Of a DNA stretch of 64,000 nucleotides, positions 52,905 to 60,945 are shown one piece after another (positions within the stretch are counted from its first letter, which is position 1; every line of letters begins with the position of its first letter). The stretch is from positions 434,001-498,000 of the forward strand of contig NZ_CP048635.1 in NCBI RefSeq assembly GCF_010669145.1. Reading direction: 5' to 3'. The notes beneath the pieces are model-generated. The model saw only the letters and a list, made by a program, of their open reading frames with translations. It was not told the origin of the DNA and did no database searches. The stretch comes from Rhizobium oryzihabitans (lineage in GTDB: Bacteria; Pseudomonadota; Alphaproteobacteria; Rhizobiales; Rhizobiaceae). Made by a program: the position numbers and the translations under genes.

Positions 52905-53849
52905 CTATTGCCGGCGCAGATCGTCCCCCAGAGACGCAATCAACCCGGATTCGCTTACGCCATCGATAAGGCCGAGGCGCGCCATCAGGATCTCCAGCGT
53001 GATGGCATTGTTCCTGACCGAGCGAAAGGTGACGTTTTCTGCACCCACCTGCGCCGCATCGATATTGGCCGCCAGCCGGGAGATTTGCGCTTTCAGCAGT
53101 TCAATGGCGAGAAAGACTTCGCCGATGACCGGCCGTGTTTCGCCTTCGTCGGCCAGCCTGTCGATCAGGAGCGCGGACAGCTCACGCTGCTTTTCACCCA
53201 GTGCCACGGCCGCCTTCAAGAGGGTGGAAACGGAGGCGGCCAGATTTCCAGCCCCCTGAGCAAGGAACGCGACCTGATCGGCACGCAGCAGACCGTCCCA
53301 TGATGTATTGGGCCGATTGCGCAAAACGACGAGCAGCGTCTGCCCGGCCGCATTGACGGCCGGAACGACGATCCAGTCCGCATCGGCAGTGACCGATCGC
53401 ATGGCATCGTCAGGAAGCCGCAAGGCATAGTCATCGCCAGTCACCAGCACCGCCTGATCCACACCGGCATCGGACGATGCAAGCGCAAATGTCTCACCAA
53501 GATCGAGGCGGGCAAAAAGAGCCTTGCGCTGCTCTTCGCTTCCCGCATTCCGGATGAATTCAAGCGCGGTGAAATGTTCGACGAGGTCATGCGCCGCTGC
53601 CGCATCGGCCGCCGAAATAATCGAAAGCGCCTGCGAAAGAACGTCATTGGTTATATCTGCCCCACCCAGCTCATTCGGAACGGAGAGGGCGAGGAGACCG
53701 GAACGGGCGATCCGCGCATGGATTTGCCCCGGACTTTCCACGGCGCATTTTTCAGCGATCGTACGGGCGACGGTCAGGACATCGCCATCCGCGCCGAGGC
53801 GCGGGGGCACGAAACGAATTCTTTCGCCGAGTGGCGTGACGGATCCCAT
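52905..53849 (-). CDS. Short acyl-CoA dehydrogenase-like protein of a sulfur cluster
   Basis: 314 residues from the ATG at 53849 (GGGAG upstream). The N-terminal helices (IHARIARSGLLALSVPNELGGADITNDVLSQALSIISAADAAAAHDLVEHFTALEFI) are those of the DszC/SfnB branch, but the protein is about 80 residues shorter than usual: the middle beta domain is shrunken and the C-terminal helical part diverged. It may be a degenerate or regulatory homologue. It lies 51 bases after the flavin reductase gene. Confidence 0.7.
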   Translation of the reverse strand: MGSVTPLGERIRFVPPRLGADGDVLTVARTIAEKCAVESPGQIHARIARSGLLALSVPNELGGADITNDVLSQALSIISAADAAAAHDLVEHFTALEFIRNAGSEEQRKALFARLDLGETFALASSDAGVDQAVLVTGDDYALRLPDDAMRSVTADADWIVVPAVNAAGQTLLVVLRNRPNTSWDGLLRADQVAFLAQGAGNLAASVSTLLKAAVALGEKQRELSALLIDRLADEGETRPVIGEVFLAIELLKAQISRLAANIDAAQVGAENVTFRSVRNNAITLEILMARLGLIDGVSESGLIASLGDDLRRQ

Positions 53850-53900
53850 GCTCAACTCCCTCAAAGAATGACCGCGTGAAAGCGCCGGAAAGGACGGCGC

Positions 53901-54446
53901 TCAGTCCAGCGAATGATACCGGCCGTTTTGATAGACCAGCGAGTGCCCGGAGCCGAGGCGGATCGCCTCGACCTTGCCGATGACGATGACGTGGCTGTGC
54001 CGCTCGATTGCCTCCTCGATGGTGCAGTCGATTGCGGCAACGGCATCCTCGAGAATAGGCGCGCCGCTCGCCAGACGGGTCCATTCCGCGCCACGATAAC
54101 GCTCTTCCCCTTTCAGGCCGCCGATGCCGGCAAACTGATTGGCGACGAACTGATGGTTCGGGCCGATAATATTTACCGCGAAATGACCGAAACGCTCCAC
54201 CACGGGCCATGTGGATGAGGAGCGGTTGAGCGCAACCAGAATTCTCGGCGGATCGACCGACAGGGCGGTGGCGGATGTCACCGTGGCACCCGTGCGCGCA
54301 TCACCCTCGCCTGCCGTGATGACGCTGACACCGCCGCCCAGCGTTCTGAGCGCGGCCTTCAGGCTGTCGGCATCTGGCGCCTTGCCGGAAACGGGATCGC
54401 GGAGATTGATGAATTGTTGATCCTTGGCCGCATATTGCAATGTCAT
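53901..54446 (-). CDS. NAD(P)H:flavin reductase (HpaC/NtaB family)
   Basis: 181 residues with AGGAG before the ATG. Flavin reductase domain: LRTLGGGVSVITAGEGDARTGATVTSATALSVDPPRILVALNRSSSTWPVVERFGHFAVNIIG and the late HSHVIVIGKVEAIRLG. Such proteins hand reduced FMN to two-component monooxygenases; five such flavin-dependent partners lie in the same region (49774, 51138, 54649, 59830, and possibly 60946). The sulfur element at 54516-54544 precedes it. Confidence 0.92.
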   Translation of the reverse strand: MTLQYAAKDQQFINLRDPVSGKAPDADSLKAALRTLGGGVSVITAGEGDARTGATVTSATALSVDPPRILVALNRSSSTWPVVERFGHFAVNIIGPNHQFVANQFAGIGGLKGEERYRGAEWTRLASGAPILEDAVAAIDCTIEEAIERHSHVIVIGKVEAIRLGSGHSLVYQNGRYHSLD

Positions 54447-54515
54447 CGGTGGCTCCTGAAAACAGCTGATTTGTTCAATAGCTAACAGCGGCGGCGGGGT
54501 GTGAAATAGACATCG

Positions 54516-54544
54516 TTTTCCATAATCGTAATATTCTATAGAAA
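54516..54544 (-). promoter_or_regulatory. Sulfur-promoter element, copy A (upstream of flavin reductase)
   Basis: TTTTCCATAA (54516-54525), six bases, then TATTCTATA (54532-54540), which runs into the perfect dyad TTCTATAGAA (54534-54543). The same two blocks with the same 6-base gap occur at 56242-56266. It lies 70-94 bases upstream of the start codon. Confidence 0.6.
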
Positions 54545-54648
54545 TAATGTTTTATGTAGCCTTTCCCTTTGCCTTCGGGCATCCCGCCGCGTGGGTGTTG
54601 CCGGAAACGCAAAGGAAAGACGGCGGAAACCGACGTCCCCGTGATTGA

Positions 54649-55818
54649 TCAGGACCCGGACACCAGCTTGACGTTGCCGCCGTGGCCACCACCACCGAAA
54701 ACCTGTTTCGAACCGAAGGAGGAGCGGATCTGGTTGCGCGGACCATCAAGCCCGATTTCCGGGAACAGCAGTTCGGATATGCGATAGGCTTCCTCCAGAT
54801 GCGGATAGCCCGAGGCGATGACGGTATCGATGCCCAGAGCCTGATATTCCCGCAGCCGTGCCGCGACGGTCTTCGGCGAACCGACCAGCGCCGTGCCCGC
54901 ACCCGAACGGACGAGACCGATGCCCGCCCACAAATTCGGGGAGACTTCCAGCCTGTCGCGACGGCCATTGTGCAGCGCCTGCATTCTGGCCTGCCCAACG
55001 GAATCCGAAGCCTTGGAGAAGGCTTCCTGCGCCGAAGCGATGGTTTCGTCGGAAAGCTTTGAAATCAGCTTTTCGGCATCGGCCCAGGCTTCCTCGTCGG
55101 TTTCGCGCACGATGAAATGCAGGCGAATGCCGAAGGTCACCTCCCGCCCCTTTTTCGCAGCGGCGGCGCGAACCTTGGCGATTTTTTCCGCCACCTGTGC
55201 GGGCGGCTCACCCCAGGTCAGATATTTGTCGGTGATACCCGCCGAGAAATCGATACCGGCATCGGAAGAGCCGCCGAAGTAAATCGGCGGACGCGGTTCC
55301 TGCACCGGCGGCAGGCCTAGCTTCGCGCCCTGCGCCTTGATGTATTTGCCGTCGAGTTCCCCCTTGCCGGTTTCGATCAGCGAATTGAAGACCTGGAAGA
55401 ATTCGTCGGCGTGATCGTAACGCTCGTCATGCGGCAGGAAAATGCCGTCACCGGCCAGTTCCTGCGCGCTGCCGCCAACTACGATGTTGAGAAGCAGCCG
55501 CCCATGGGAAACACGGTCGAGCGTGGAGGCCAAGCGAGCATAATAGGCCGGCGAGGCGACGCCCGGACGGATGGCGACGAGGAATTTCAGCCTCTCGGTA
55601 TAGGCTGCGAGATTGGCCGCAAGGATGAAGGATTCTTCGCAGGCGACGCCGGTCGGAATAAGCACGCCGGAATAACCGAGCCGATCGGCGGCCTGCGCTA
55701 TTTCCCGGAAATAGCCAGGATCGGCGGGACGCGACAGATCGTCGGAGCCAAGATAGCTGCCGTCTCCCGAGGTGGGTATGAACCACAGAAAATCGAGTGG
55801 TTTGTCAGCTGTGCTCAT
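54649..55818 (-). CDS. ssuD: FMNH2-dependent alkanesulfonate monooxygenase SsuD
   Basis: 389 residues from the ATG at 55818 (AAAGGA upstream). SsuD signatures: [17 protein letters not shown] at the start, [62 protein letters not shown], and [37 protein letters not shown]. It desulfonates C2 and longer alkanesulfonates to aldehyde and sulfite using reduced flavin. The SsuABC importer is not next to it, so sulfonates may enter elsewhere. Confidence 0.93.
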   Translation of the reverse strand: MSTADKPLDFLWFIPTSGDGSYLGSDDLSRPADPGYFREIAQAADRLGYSGVLIPTGVACEESFILAANLAAYTERLKFLVAIRPGVASPAYYARLASTLDRVSHGRLLLNIVVGGSAQELAGDGIFLPHDERYDHADEFFQVFNSLIETGKGELDGKYIKAQGAKLGLPPVQEPRPPIYFGGSSDAGIDFSAGITDKYLTWGEPPAQVAEKIAKVRAAAAKKGREVTFGIRLHFIVRETDEEAWADAEKLISKLSDETIASAQEAFSKASDSVGQARMQALHNGRRDRLEVSPNLWAGIGLVRSGAGTALVGSPKTVAARLREYQALGIDTVIASGYPHLEEAYRISELLFPEIGLDGPRNQIRSSFGSKQVFGGGGHGGNVKLVSGS

Positions 55819-55985
55819 CGACAGGTCCTTTGTAATCCGCCCCTCGGGCAATGCGGCTTGATAAAAAGGGTAGCCAATTCCCCGATGCCTTTAAGAAATT
55901 TTGTTCCAATTTCCGTGCCGGGAGGAGAGTTTATCTCCACGGAAAGACCCGGAAGCGACGAAGAGGCGAACAATCTTCCCGCGCG

Positions 55986-56183
55986 TCACAGGACAGGATA
56001 GAGGCCGAGCATCGCGAAATTCATTTCGCAGATCTCTTCCCGTTCAAGTTCAAGATCGCTTTTGTCCTGCCTGAAGCGCCCGGAATGATCCAGCGGATGA
56101 GGGTTGCCCTGTTCATCCTCGCGCGAACGTCGCCGCGTCAAACCGAACAGACTGAAAGTAAACGCATGAAATCCCTGCGGCAT
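55986..56183 (-). CDS. Small 65-residue protein upstream of ssuD
   Basis: Starts MPQGFHAFTFSLFGLTRRR and ends NFAMLGLYPVL; a strong AAAGGAGG lies 6 bases before the ATG. The middle is highly charged (RRRSREDEQGNPHPLDHSGRF, DLELEREEICEM) with hydrophobic ends. It is placed 167 bases before ssuD, downstream of sulfur-promoter element B at 56242-56266, so it would be the first frame of the ssuD transcript. No family recognised; it could be a small protein or a translated leader. Confidence 0.5.
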   Translation of the reverse strand: MPQGFHAFTFSLFGLTRRRSREDEQGNPHPLDHSGRFRQDKSDLELEREEICEMNFAMLGLYPVL

Positions 56184-56241
56184 GTGCGCCTCCTTTGGTC
56201 CACTTGCTCTATCCTCCGGCCAGCGCCCGCAATGGTCAATA

Positions 56242-56266
56242 TTTTCCATAAAATTACTATTCTATA
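56242..56266 (-). promoter_or_regulatory. Sulfur-promoter element, copy B (upstream of the small protein and ssuD)
   Basis: TTTTCCATAA (56242-56251), six bases, then TATTCTATA (56258-56266): both blocks and the spacing are identical to copy A. It lies 59-83 bases upstream of the small frame at 56183. Confidence 0.6.
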
Positions 56267-56392
56267 ATTGGCGGACCATCGGCAAATGTGAACTAAGGCT
56301 GAAGCAGCGGGAAAAATTCCGTTCCGAACCGCCAAAAAGGGGATGATGGCGCACGTGCGGGCAAACTGGCAGAGAATTTCGACGGCTGACCT

Positions 56393-57574
56393 TCACGGCC
56401 ATGCAAAACGGCGTTTGAAAAGGAGCCCCGCAAAGGCGCCGAAACCGCAAAAAACCAGGAACACCCATCCCGACAGCGCACCCGCATGAATGCCCGACAG
56501 CAGCACGCCGATGGTGCAGCCCAGCGCTGTCATCCCTCCCCAGCCCATCAGCACGCCACCGGCAAAACGTGTCGCAAGACCGCCGGCGGAAGGCCAGGAC
56601 GGCTGAAATTTTCCGGCAGAAAGAGCGGATGCAAAGCTCGCAACAATCAATCCGCCAACGAAGACGCCATTTGGCGACAGGATCGTCATTTTAATGGCGC
56701 TGATGCATCCCCGGACCGTATCAAGGCCCGCAAGCGTCTCAGGTACCCAACCTGCCGAAGCCCCGGCTGTTCTGACGATACTGCCGAGTTCGGCCGTTAC
56801 CCCGAGAGGTGCCACGCGGAAATAGGAAAAGGCGCTGATGGCCGCCACAAGCACCCCCGTGACGACCGGAGGCCAGCGTTCGACGAAAATGCTGCGAAAT
56901 GCCTGATGCAGCCGACTTGCCGGGATCGCAGCCGAAAGACCGGGAGCTGCCTTATCGAAAAAGAGCACAACGATAATAAGGACGGCCAATAGAGCGCAGG
57001 CAATCAACAGCGCCGAGCCATATCCCAGATGGTGTGGTAACCAGACGGGAAGATCGTCGAAAACGGTAAGCGTGTAGAGAAAATTCCAGCTGAGAAATGC
57101 CAGCAGAAAACCGAAACCGGCACCGACTATGGCAAGCATCGATCCGAAAGCCCCCTCGCCCAGTCGGTAGAAATGTCCCGACAGGCAGGATCCGGATAGA
57201 GCCGCACCCACCCCGAAGACAGTCGACGCAACCGCCAGAATCCAGCCGACCGGACCAATATGTGCATTTGGCGGCAGGCGACCAGGCTGCGGAACCGGCA
57301 TCCAGGCCATGATGACGATCTGGTAAAACACCACGCCAGCCAGAAGCGCGACAAGGATTGAAACAACACCATCCGAGCGCCTGTTGTCGATGAAATCGCG
57401 AAAATTGCAGAGAAAGCAGAAGCGCCCACGCTGCATCACGATGCCGAAAGCGGCACCGGCCAGCAGCGAGAACGCAAGCTGCCTGCCATTTTCAAGCGCC
57501 CCGAGCGGATAGGTCGCGGCAGCCAGCGCAGATAAAATGGCGAGTGCCGCGAAACGGAGAGTAATCGAATGCAT
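56393..57574 (-). CDS. YeeE/YedE-family transporter (thiosulfate uptake TsuA-like)
   Basis: 393 residues with about ten to twelve membrane segments. The family cysteine motifs are present: GIVMQRGRFCFLCNFRDF near 45, GVGAALSGSCLSGHFYRLGEG near 118 and GWGGMTALGCTIGVLLSGIHAGAL near 350. In TsuA, similar cysteines relay thiosulfate through the membrane. The gene follows a periplasmic rhodanese by 79 bases, supporting transport of thiosulfate or sulfur groups. The start at 57574 has only a weak ribosome site. Confidence 0.88.
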   Translation of the reverse strand: MHSITLRFAALAILSALAAATYPLGALENGRQLAFSLLAGAAFGIVMQRGRFCFLCNFRDFIDNRRSDGVVSILVALLAGVVFYQIVIMAWMPVPQPGRLPPNAHIGPVGWILAVASTVFGVGAALSGSCLSGHFYRLGEGAFGSMLAIVGAGFGFLLAFLSWNFLYTLTVFDDLPVWLPHHLGYGSALLIACALLAVLIIVVLFFDKAAPGLSAAIPASRLHQAFRSIFVERWPPVVTGVLVAAISAFSYFRVAPLGVTAELGSIVRTAGASAGWVPETLAGLDTVRGCISAIKMTILSPNGVFVGGLIVASFASALSAGKFQPSWPSAGGLATRFAGGVLMGWGGMTALGCTIGVLLSGIHAGALSGWVFLVFCGFGAFAGLLFKRRFAWP

Positions 57575-57653
57575 GAAATACCGGGATCTCGGAAGAACAA
57601 ATGCCGGCGCGCCATGTCGGCGCACCGGCCAGAAGAATAAAGACGCCTGCGGC

Positions 57654-58583
57654 TTATTTTCCGGTCCAGACCGTGCCGGTCGGGTTGCTGATCGGAACAC
57701 CAACCGCATTTCCGTATTCGGTCCATGACCCGTCATAGTTACGGACGTCGTAGCCGAGTATTTTCTTCAGCGCGAACCATGTGTGGCTGGAGCGCTCGCC
57801 GATGCGGCAATAGGTGATGACGGGCGTCGAACCGTCGATGCCCTTTTCGGCATAGATGGTCTTGATCTCGTCTGCCGGTTTGAAGGTTCCGTCCTTGTTG
57901 ACGATGGTGCCCCATGGAACGTTGACGGCGCCGGGAATATGGCCGGCCCGGACGGACAATTCCTTGACGCCATCAGGCGCAAAAATCTTGCCCGAATATT
58001 CATCCGCAGAGCGGATATCCACCAGCTTGATGTTGTGCTTACCCTCGGCCACCGCGACAACATCCACGAACCTCGCCCGGACCGACGTGTCGGGCTCACC
58101 GAGCTTCAGTTTCGTCTCGACCGTTGCCGGCGCGGATGTGTCTAAAGGCAGGCCCTGCGCCTCCCACAGCTTGCGGCCTCCATCAAGAAGCTTCACCCGG
58201 TCACCAAGGCCGTAGGTTTCGAAAATCCAGGCTCCCCAGGCGGCAAACCAGTTATTATTGTCGCCATACAAAACGATCGTCGTATCGTCGCCCACACCGG
58301 CCTTCTGCAAAAGGGACTGGAAATTCTCGCGCGCCGCAATGTCGCGCTTTTCTTTGTCCACGAGATCCGTGTGCCAGTTGAGGTTCACCGCGCCGGGAAT
58401 ATGCCCGCGCTCATAGACGCCGGTATCGACGCTTACCTCAAAGACCCGCACTTTCGGATTGTCGAGATTTTCCTTCAGCCAGTCGGCCGTAACCAGCGCT
58501 TCCGACGCCCCGGCTGCGGCCAACGACACCGTCGACAACAACAATCCGCCGAGAGCCGACGTTACAAGCTTGATTCTGGACAT
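57654..58583 (-). CDS. Periplasmic tandem-rhodanese sulfurtransferase
   Basis: 309 residues from the ATG at 58583 (AGGGG 7 bases upstream) with a signal peptide (cleavage near LAAAGASEA). The first rhodanese domain (about 30-150, VRVFEVSVDTGVYERGHIPGAVNLNW) lacks a catalytic cysteine; the second (about 175-305) has ITYCRIGERSSHTWFAL with the active CRIGER loop. Domain count resembles thiosulfate/3-mercaptopyruvate sulfurtransferases. Exported rhodaneses beside YeeE transporters suggest periplasmic handling of thiosulfate or persulfide. Confidence 0.92.
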   Translation of the reverse strand: MSRIKLVTSALGGLLLSTVSLAAAGASEALVTADWLKENLDNPKVRVFEVSVDTGVYERGHIPGAVNLNWHTDLVDKEKRDIAARENFQSLLQKAGVGDDTTIVLYGDNNNWFAAWGAWIFETYGLGDRVKLLDGGRKLWEAQGLPLDTSAPATVETKLKLGEPDTSVRARFVDVVAVAEGKHNIKLVDIRSADEYSGKIFAPDGVKELSVRAGHIPGAVNVPWGTIVNKDGTFKPADEIKTIYAEKGIDGSTPVITYCRIGERSSHTWFALKKILGYDVRNYDGSWTEYGNAVGVPISNPTGTVWTGK

Positions 58584-58659
58584 TTCCTTACCCCTTCCTG
58601 ATTTGATGACCGATAAAAGGTGACAACAAAACCTGATGGAGCGAAGAAACACTTTTTCA

Positions 58660-58677
58660 TATTTTCTGTAGAAAATA
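58660..58677 (-). promoter_or_regulatory. Sulfur-promoter element, copy C (upstream of rhodanese)
   Basis: TATTTTCTGTAGAAAATA has perfect 8-bp arms (TATTTTCT/AGAAAATA) and lies 77-94 bases before the rhodanese start, the same distance as copy A from its gene. The core matches copy D. Confidence 0.6.
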
Positions 58678-58698
58678 AATACAGTCACCCAAAAACAA

Positions 58699-59430
58699 TC
58701 AAAAGGTGAGATTCAAAATTTTATAAGAAAAATTTAGCCTAAAAGCCCTCAAAGGTTGTGGTGCGCCACAAATGGTGCTGACGCCCGAAGCGTATGCATT
58801 GCGAATGGGAAAGCTATGGAGCGCCGGCATCCCCTGCAGCAGCGCACCGCGCAGCGCCGGCAACCCGCGCCTCCTCGATCTGCTGGCCGTGATTTCGGAC
58901 GCCGCTTTCAGGCGTTCGAAAAGAGCATAGCCCTCAGGCCACCGGCCGAAACCGGCGGCGATATTGATATGTCCAACGGAGCCAAGATTGACGAGATCGC
59001 TTCCCCAGTCAGCAGCGGTGCGGGCCAGCTCATCCGGGCTCATATAGGGGTCGTTCATGCTGCCCACGACAAGGCTCGGAAAGGCGAGCGGCGCTTGAGG
59101 AAATGCGCCGAAGCGGACGATGCAGGGATGCATTGCCTCCACCCGGTCGAGATGGGCGGGCGCCACCAGAAGCGCACCCTTGATCCTGCTGGCTATGGGT
59201 CGCGACGCCATGTTCGCGACCAGCAGGCAACCGAGACTGTGGGCGACAATATAGGCGCTTTCGGTTGTGGCGAGCGCCGCTTCGAGGCGACCTAGCCAGT
59301 CTGCAAGAACAGGGCACTCCCAATTCTCCTGCTCGACCAGCCGCGCCTCAGGATTATCCAGCAGCCAATGTCTCTGCCAATGTCCCTCGTCCGAACCATT
59401 GAGACCGGGGACAATCAAGGTGGTACACAT
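58699..59430 (-). CDS. RBBP9/YdeN-family serine hydrolase with extended C-terminus
   Basis: 243 residues from the ATG at 59430 (GGAG upstream). Alpha/beta hydrolase parts: TTLIVPGLNGSDEGHWQRHW at the N-terminus, nucleophile AHSLGCLLVAN near 67, acid SMNDPYMSPDELA near 123 and histidine VGHINIAAGFGRWPEGYALFERLK near 150. Relatives end shortly after that segment (about 180-190 residues). Here about 70 residues of low-similarity, arginine-rich sequence follow, suggesting loss of the original stop. Found next to sulfur genes in several bacteria; substrate unknown. Confidence 0.82.
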   Translation of the reverse strand: MCTTLIVPGLNGSDEGHWQRHWLLDNPEARLVEQENWECPVLADWLGRLEAALATTESAYIVAHSLGCLLVANMASRPIASRIKGALLVAPAHLDRVEAMHPCIVRFGAFPQAPLAFPSLVVGSMNDPYMSPDELARTAADWGSDLVNLGSVGHINIAAGFGRWPEGYALFERLKAASEITASRSRRRGLPALRGALLQGMPALHSFPIRNAYASGVSTICGAPQPLRAFRLNFSYKILNLTF

Positions 59431-59829
59431 GCCTACTCCGTTGTTTGCGGGCGGTGTGCGCCAAGAATGGTGAATTTCAAGATTGTAGTCGACTATTGCC
59501 TTGCTCAGCTTTTCCGACCTCAGGAAAAATCGATCCAGACAATTCCGATCACGCGAAAAATACGTTCTCCATAACAGCTTTAGTGCCGCACCAGAGGAAT
59601 CATTACCTAAAATATTTTCCATAGAAAATATGTTCTAATTGAATGAGCCGCGCGGAAAGCTTTTCCTCTGCCGCTTTCCAAAAGAAACGCTGCTGCTTGG
59701 CCGGACCGCCGCCGGTTTGCCATTCTCGCACTATCGGAGACCTCAATCTCCCGAACCCTGAAATGGCAAATGCCGAGCCTCGGCAGGGCCATTCCACCGC
59801 GACATAAAACGAAAATTCAGGCGGATAAT
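59431..59829. promoter_or_regulatory. Divergent promoter region (399 bases without a gene)
   Basis: Gap between the RBBP9-like gene (minus) and the monooxygenase gene (plus). Its main feature is the perfect sulfur-promoter palindrome at 59612-59631, roughly equidistant from both starts. Open frames extending into it upstream of either gene lack family similarity. Confidence 0.55.
59612..59639. promoter_or_regulatory. Sulfur-promoter element, copy D (divergent promoter)
   Basis: ATATTTTCCATAGAAAATAT (59612-59631) is an inverted repeat with perfect 8-bp arms around CATA. Its TTTTCCATAG block is followed six bases later by TGTTCTAAT, matching the layout of copies A and B. Confidence 0.65.
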
Positions 59830-60900
59830 GTGAGCAGCACGAGCGAATTTCTCTGGTACATCCCCAATGACGTCAAACCCGGACATCGGGGCGACGCCGT
59901 CAGCGAAAACCACAACAGCCTCGATACATTGACCAGCCATGCCAGGGCGCTGGAAAACCACGGCTGGAAGGGCGCGTTGATCGGCACCGGCTGGGGGCGT
60001 CCGGATACCTTTACGGTGGCGGCATCGCTTGCCGCGCGCACCACCACATTCGAGCCGCTGATCGCCATCCGCCCCGGCTACTGGAAACCCGCCAATCTCG
60101 CATCGGCCGCTGCCACGCTCGATCAGCTTTCCGGCGGCCGGGTACGAATCAATGTCGTTTCCGGCCGGGACGAGCTTGCGGCCTATGGCGACGAAGAAGG
60201 CGATCAGGCGCATCGTTATGCGCGCACGAAGGAGTTCATGCGGCTGGTGCGACGGCTCTGGACCGAGGAAAACGTCACTTTCGATGGCGACCATTTCCGG
60301 GTCAGGAACTCCACCGTCTCGCCGCGAATCGCTGAACGCGCCGGCCGGCCACATCCCAAGCTTTATTTCGGCGGCGCGTCCGAGGCTGCCGAACAGGTTG
60401 CCGCAACCGAGGCCGATGTGCAGCTCTTCTGGGGTGAACCGCTTGCTGGTGTGCGCGAACGGATCGAACGTCTCAGGCATTTCAGCGAGACGCTCGGCCG
60501 CGACCTGCCGCCGCTGCAATTCGGCCTGCGGATCACCACACTGGTACGTGAAACGACCGCCGAGGCGTGGCGCGATGCGGAGGCGAAGGTGGCCGAGATG
60601 GCTGCGAACAACGGGGTGCGCTGGAACGATCATCTGCAAGGCGTCGCGGTCGGCCAGCGCCGCCTGCTGGATCTGCACAGGCAGAGCGATGTGCTGGACG
60701 ATAATCTCTACACCGCACCCGGCAAATTCGGTGGCGGCGGTGCCGCAACGACATGGCTCGTCGGTTCGGCGGAAGATGTCGCCGCATCGCTGCGCAAATA
60801 CCGCGCGCTTGGCATCACCCATTTCGTTCTTTCCGACACGCCATATCTTCAGGAGATTGAACGCCAGGGCGACAGGCTTTTACCGCTACTCCGGGACTGA
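59830..60900 (+). CDS. FMN-dependent monooxygenase, SsuD/sulfonate-ester type
   Basis: 356 residues with a GTG start at 59830 (AGGCGG upstream); a start at 59770 would add 20 residues without family similarity. Luciferase-like features: TSEFLWYIPNDVKPGHRGDAV, GWKGALIGTGWGRPDTFTVAASLA, FEPLIAIRPGYWKPANLASAAATLDQLSGGRVRINVVSGRDELAAYG, and PKLYFGGASEAAEQVAATEADVQLFWGEPLAGVRERIERL. It is close to SsuD but a distinct branch seen in sulfur-ester and dimethylsulfone clusters. It converges with the DszC-like gene. Confidence 0.9.
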   Translation: MSSTSEFLWYIPNDVKPGHRGDAVSENHNSLDTLTSHARALENHGWKGALIGTGWGRPDTFTVAASLAARTTTFEPLIAIRPGYWKPANLASAAATLDQLSGGRVRINVVSGRDELAAYGDEEGDQAHRYARTKEFMRLVRRLWTEENVTFDGDHFRVRNSTVSPRIAERAGRPHPKLYFGGASEAAEQVAATEADVQLFWGEPLAGVRERIERLRHFSETLGRDLPPLQFGLRITTLVRETTAEAWRDAEAKVAEMAANNGVRWNDHLQGVAVGQRRLLDLHRQSDVLDDNLYTAPGKFGGGGAATTWLVGSAEDVAASLRKYRALGITHFVLSDTPYLQEIERQGDRLLPLLRD

Positions 60901-60945
60901 TAAAATGGGCGGCCTGCCGAACAAAGCCGCCCATGTCTTCTGGGA

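Noticed and set aside
59433..59622. N-terminal extension of the RBBP9-like hydrolase into the divergent promoter
   Set aside because: The extension would cover the sulfur-promoter palindrome and has no hydrolase similarity; GGAG precedes the ATG at 59430.
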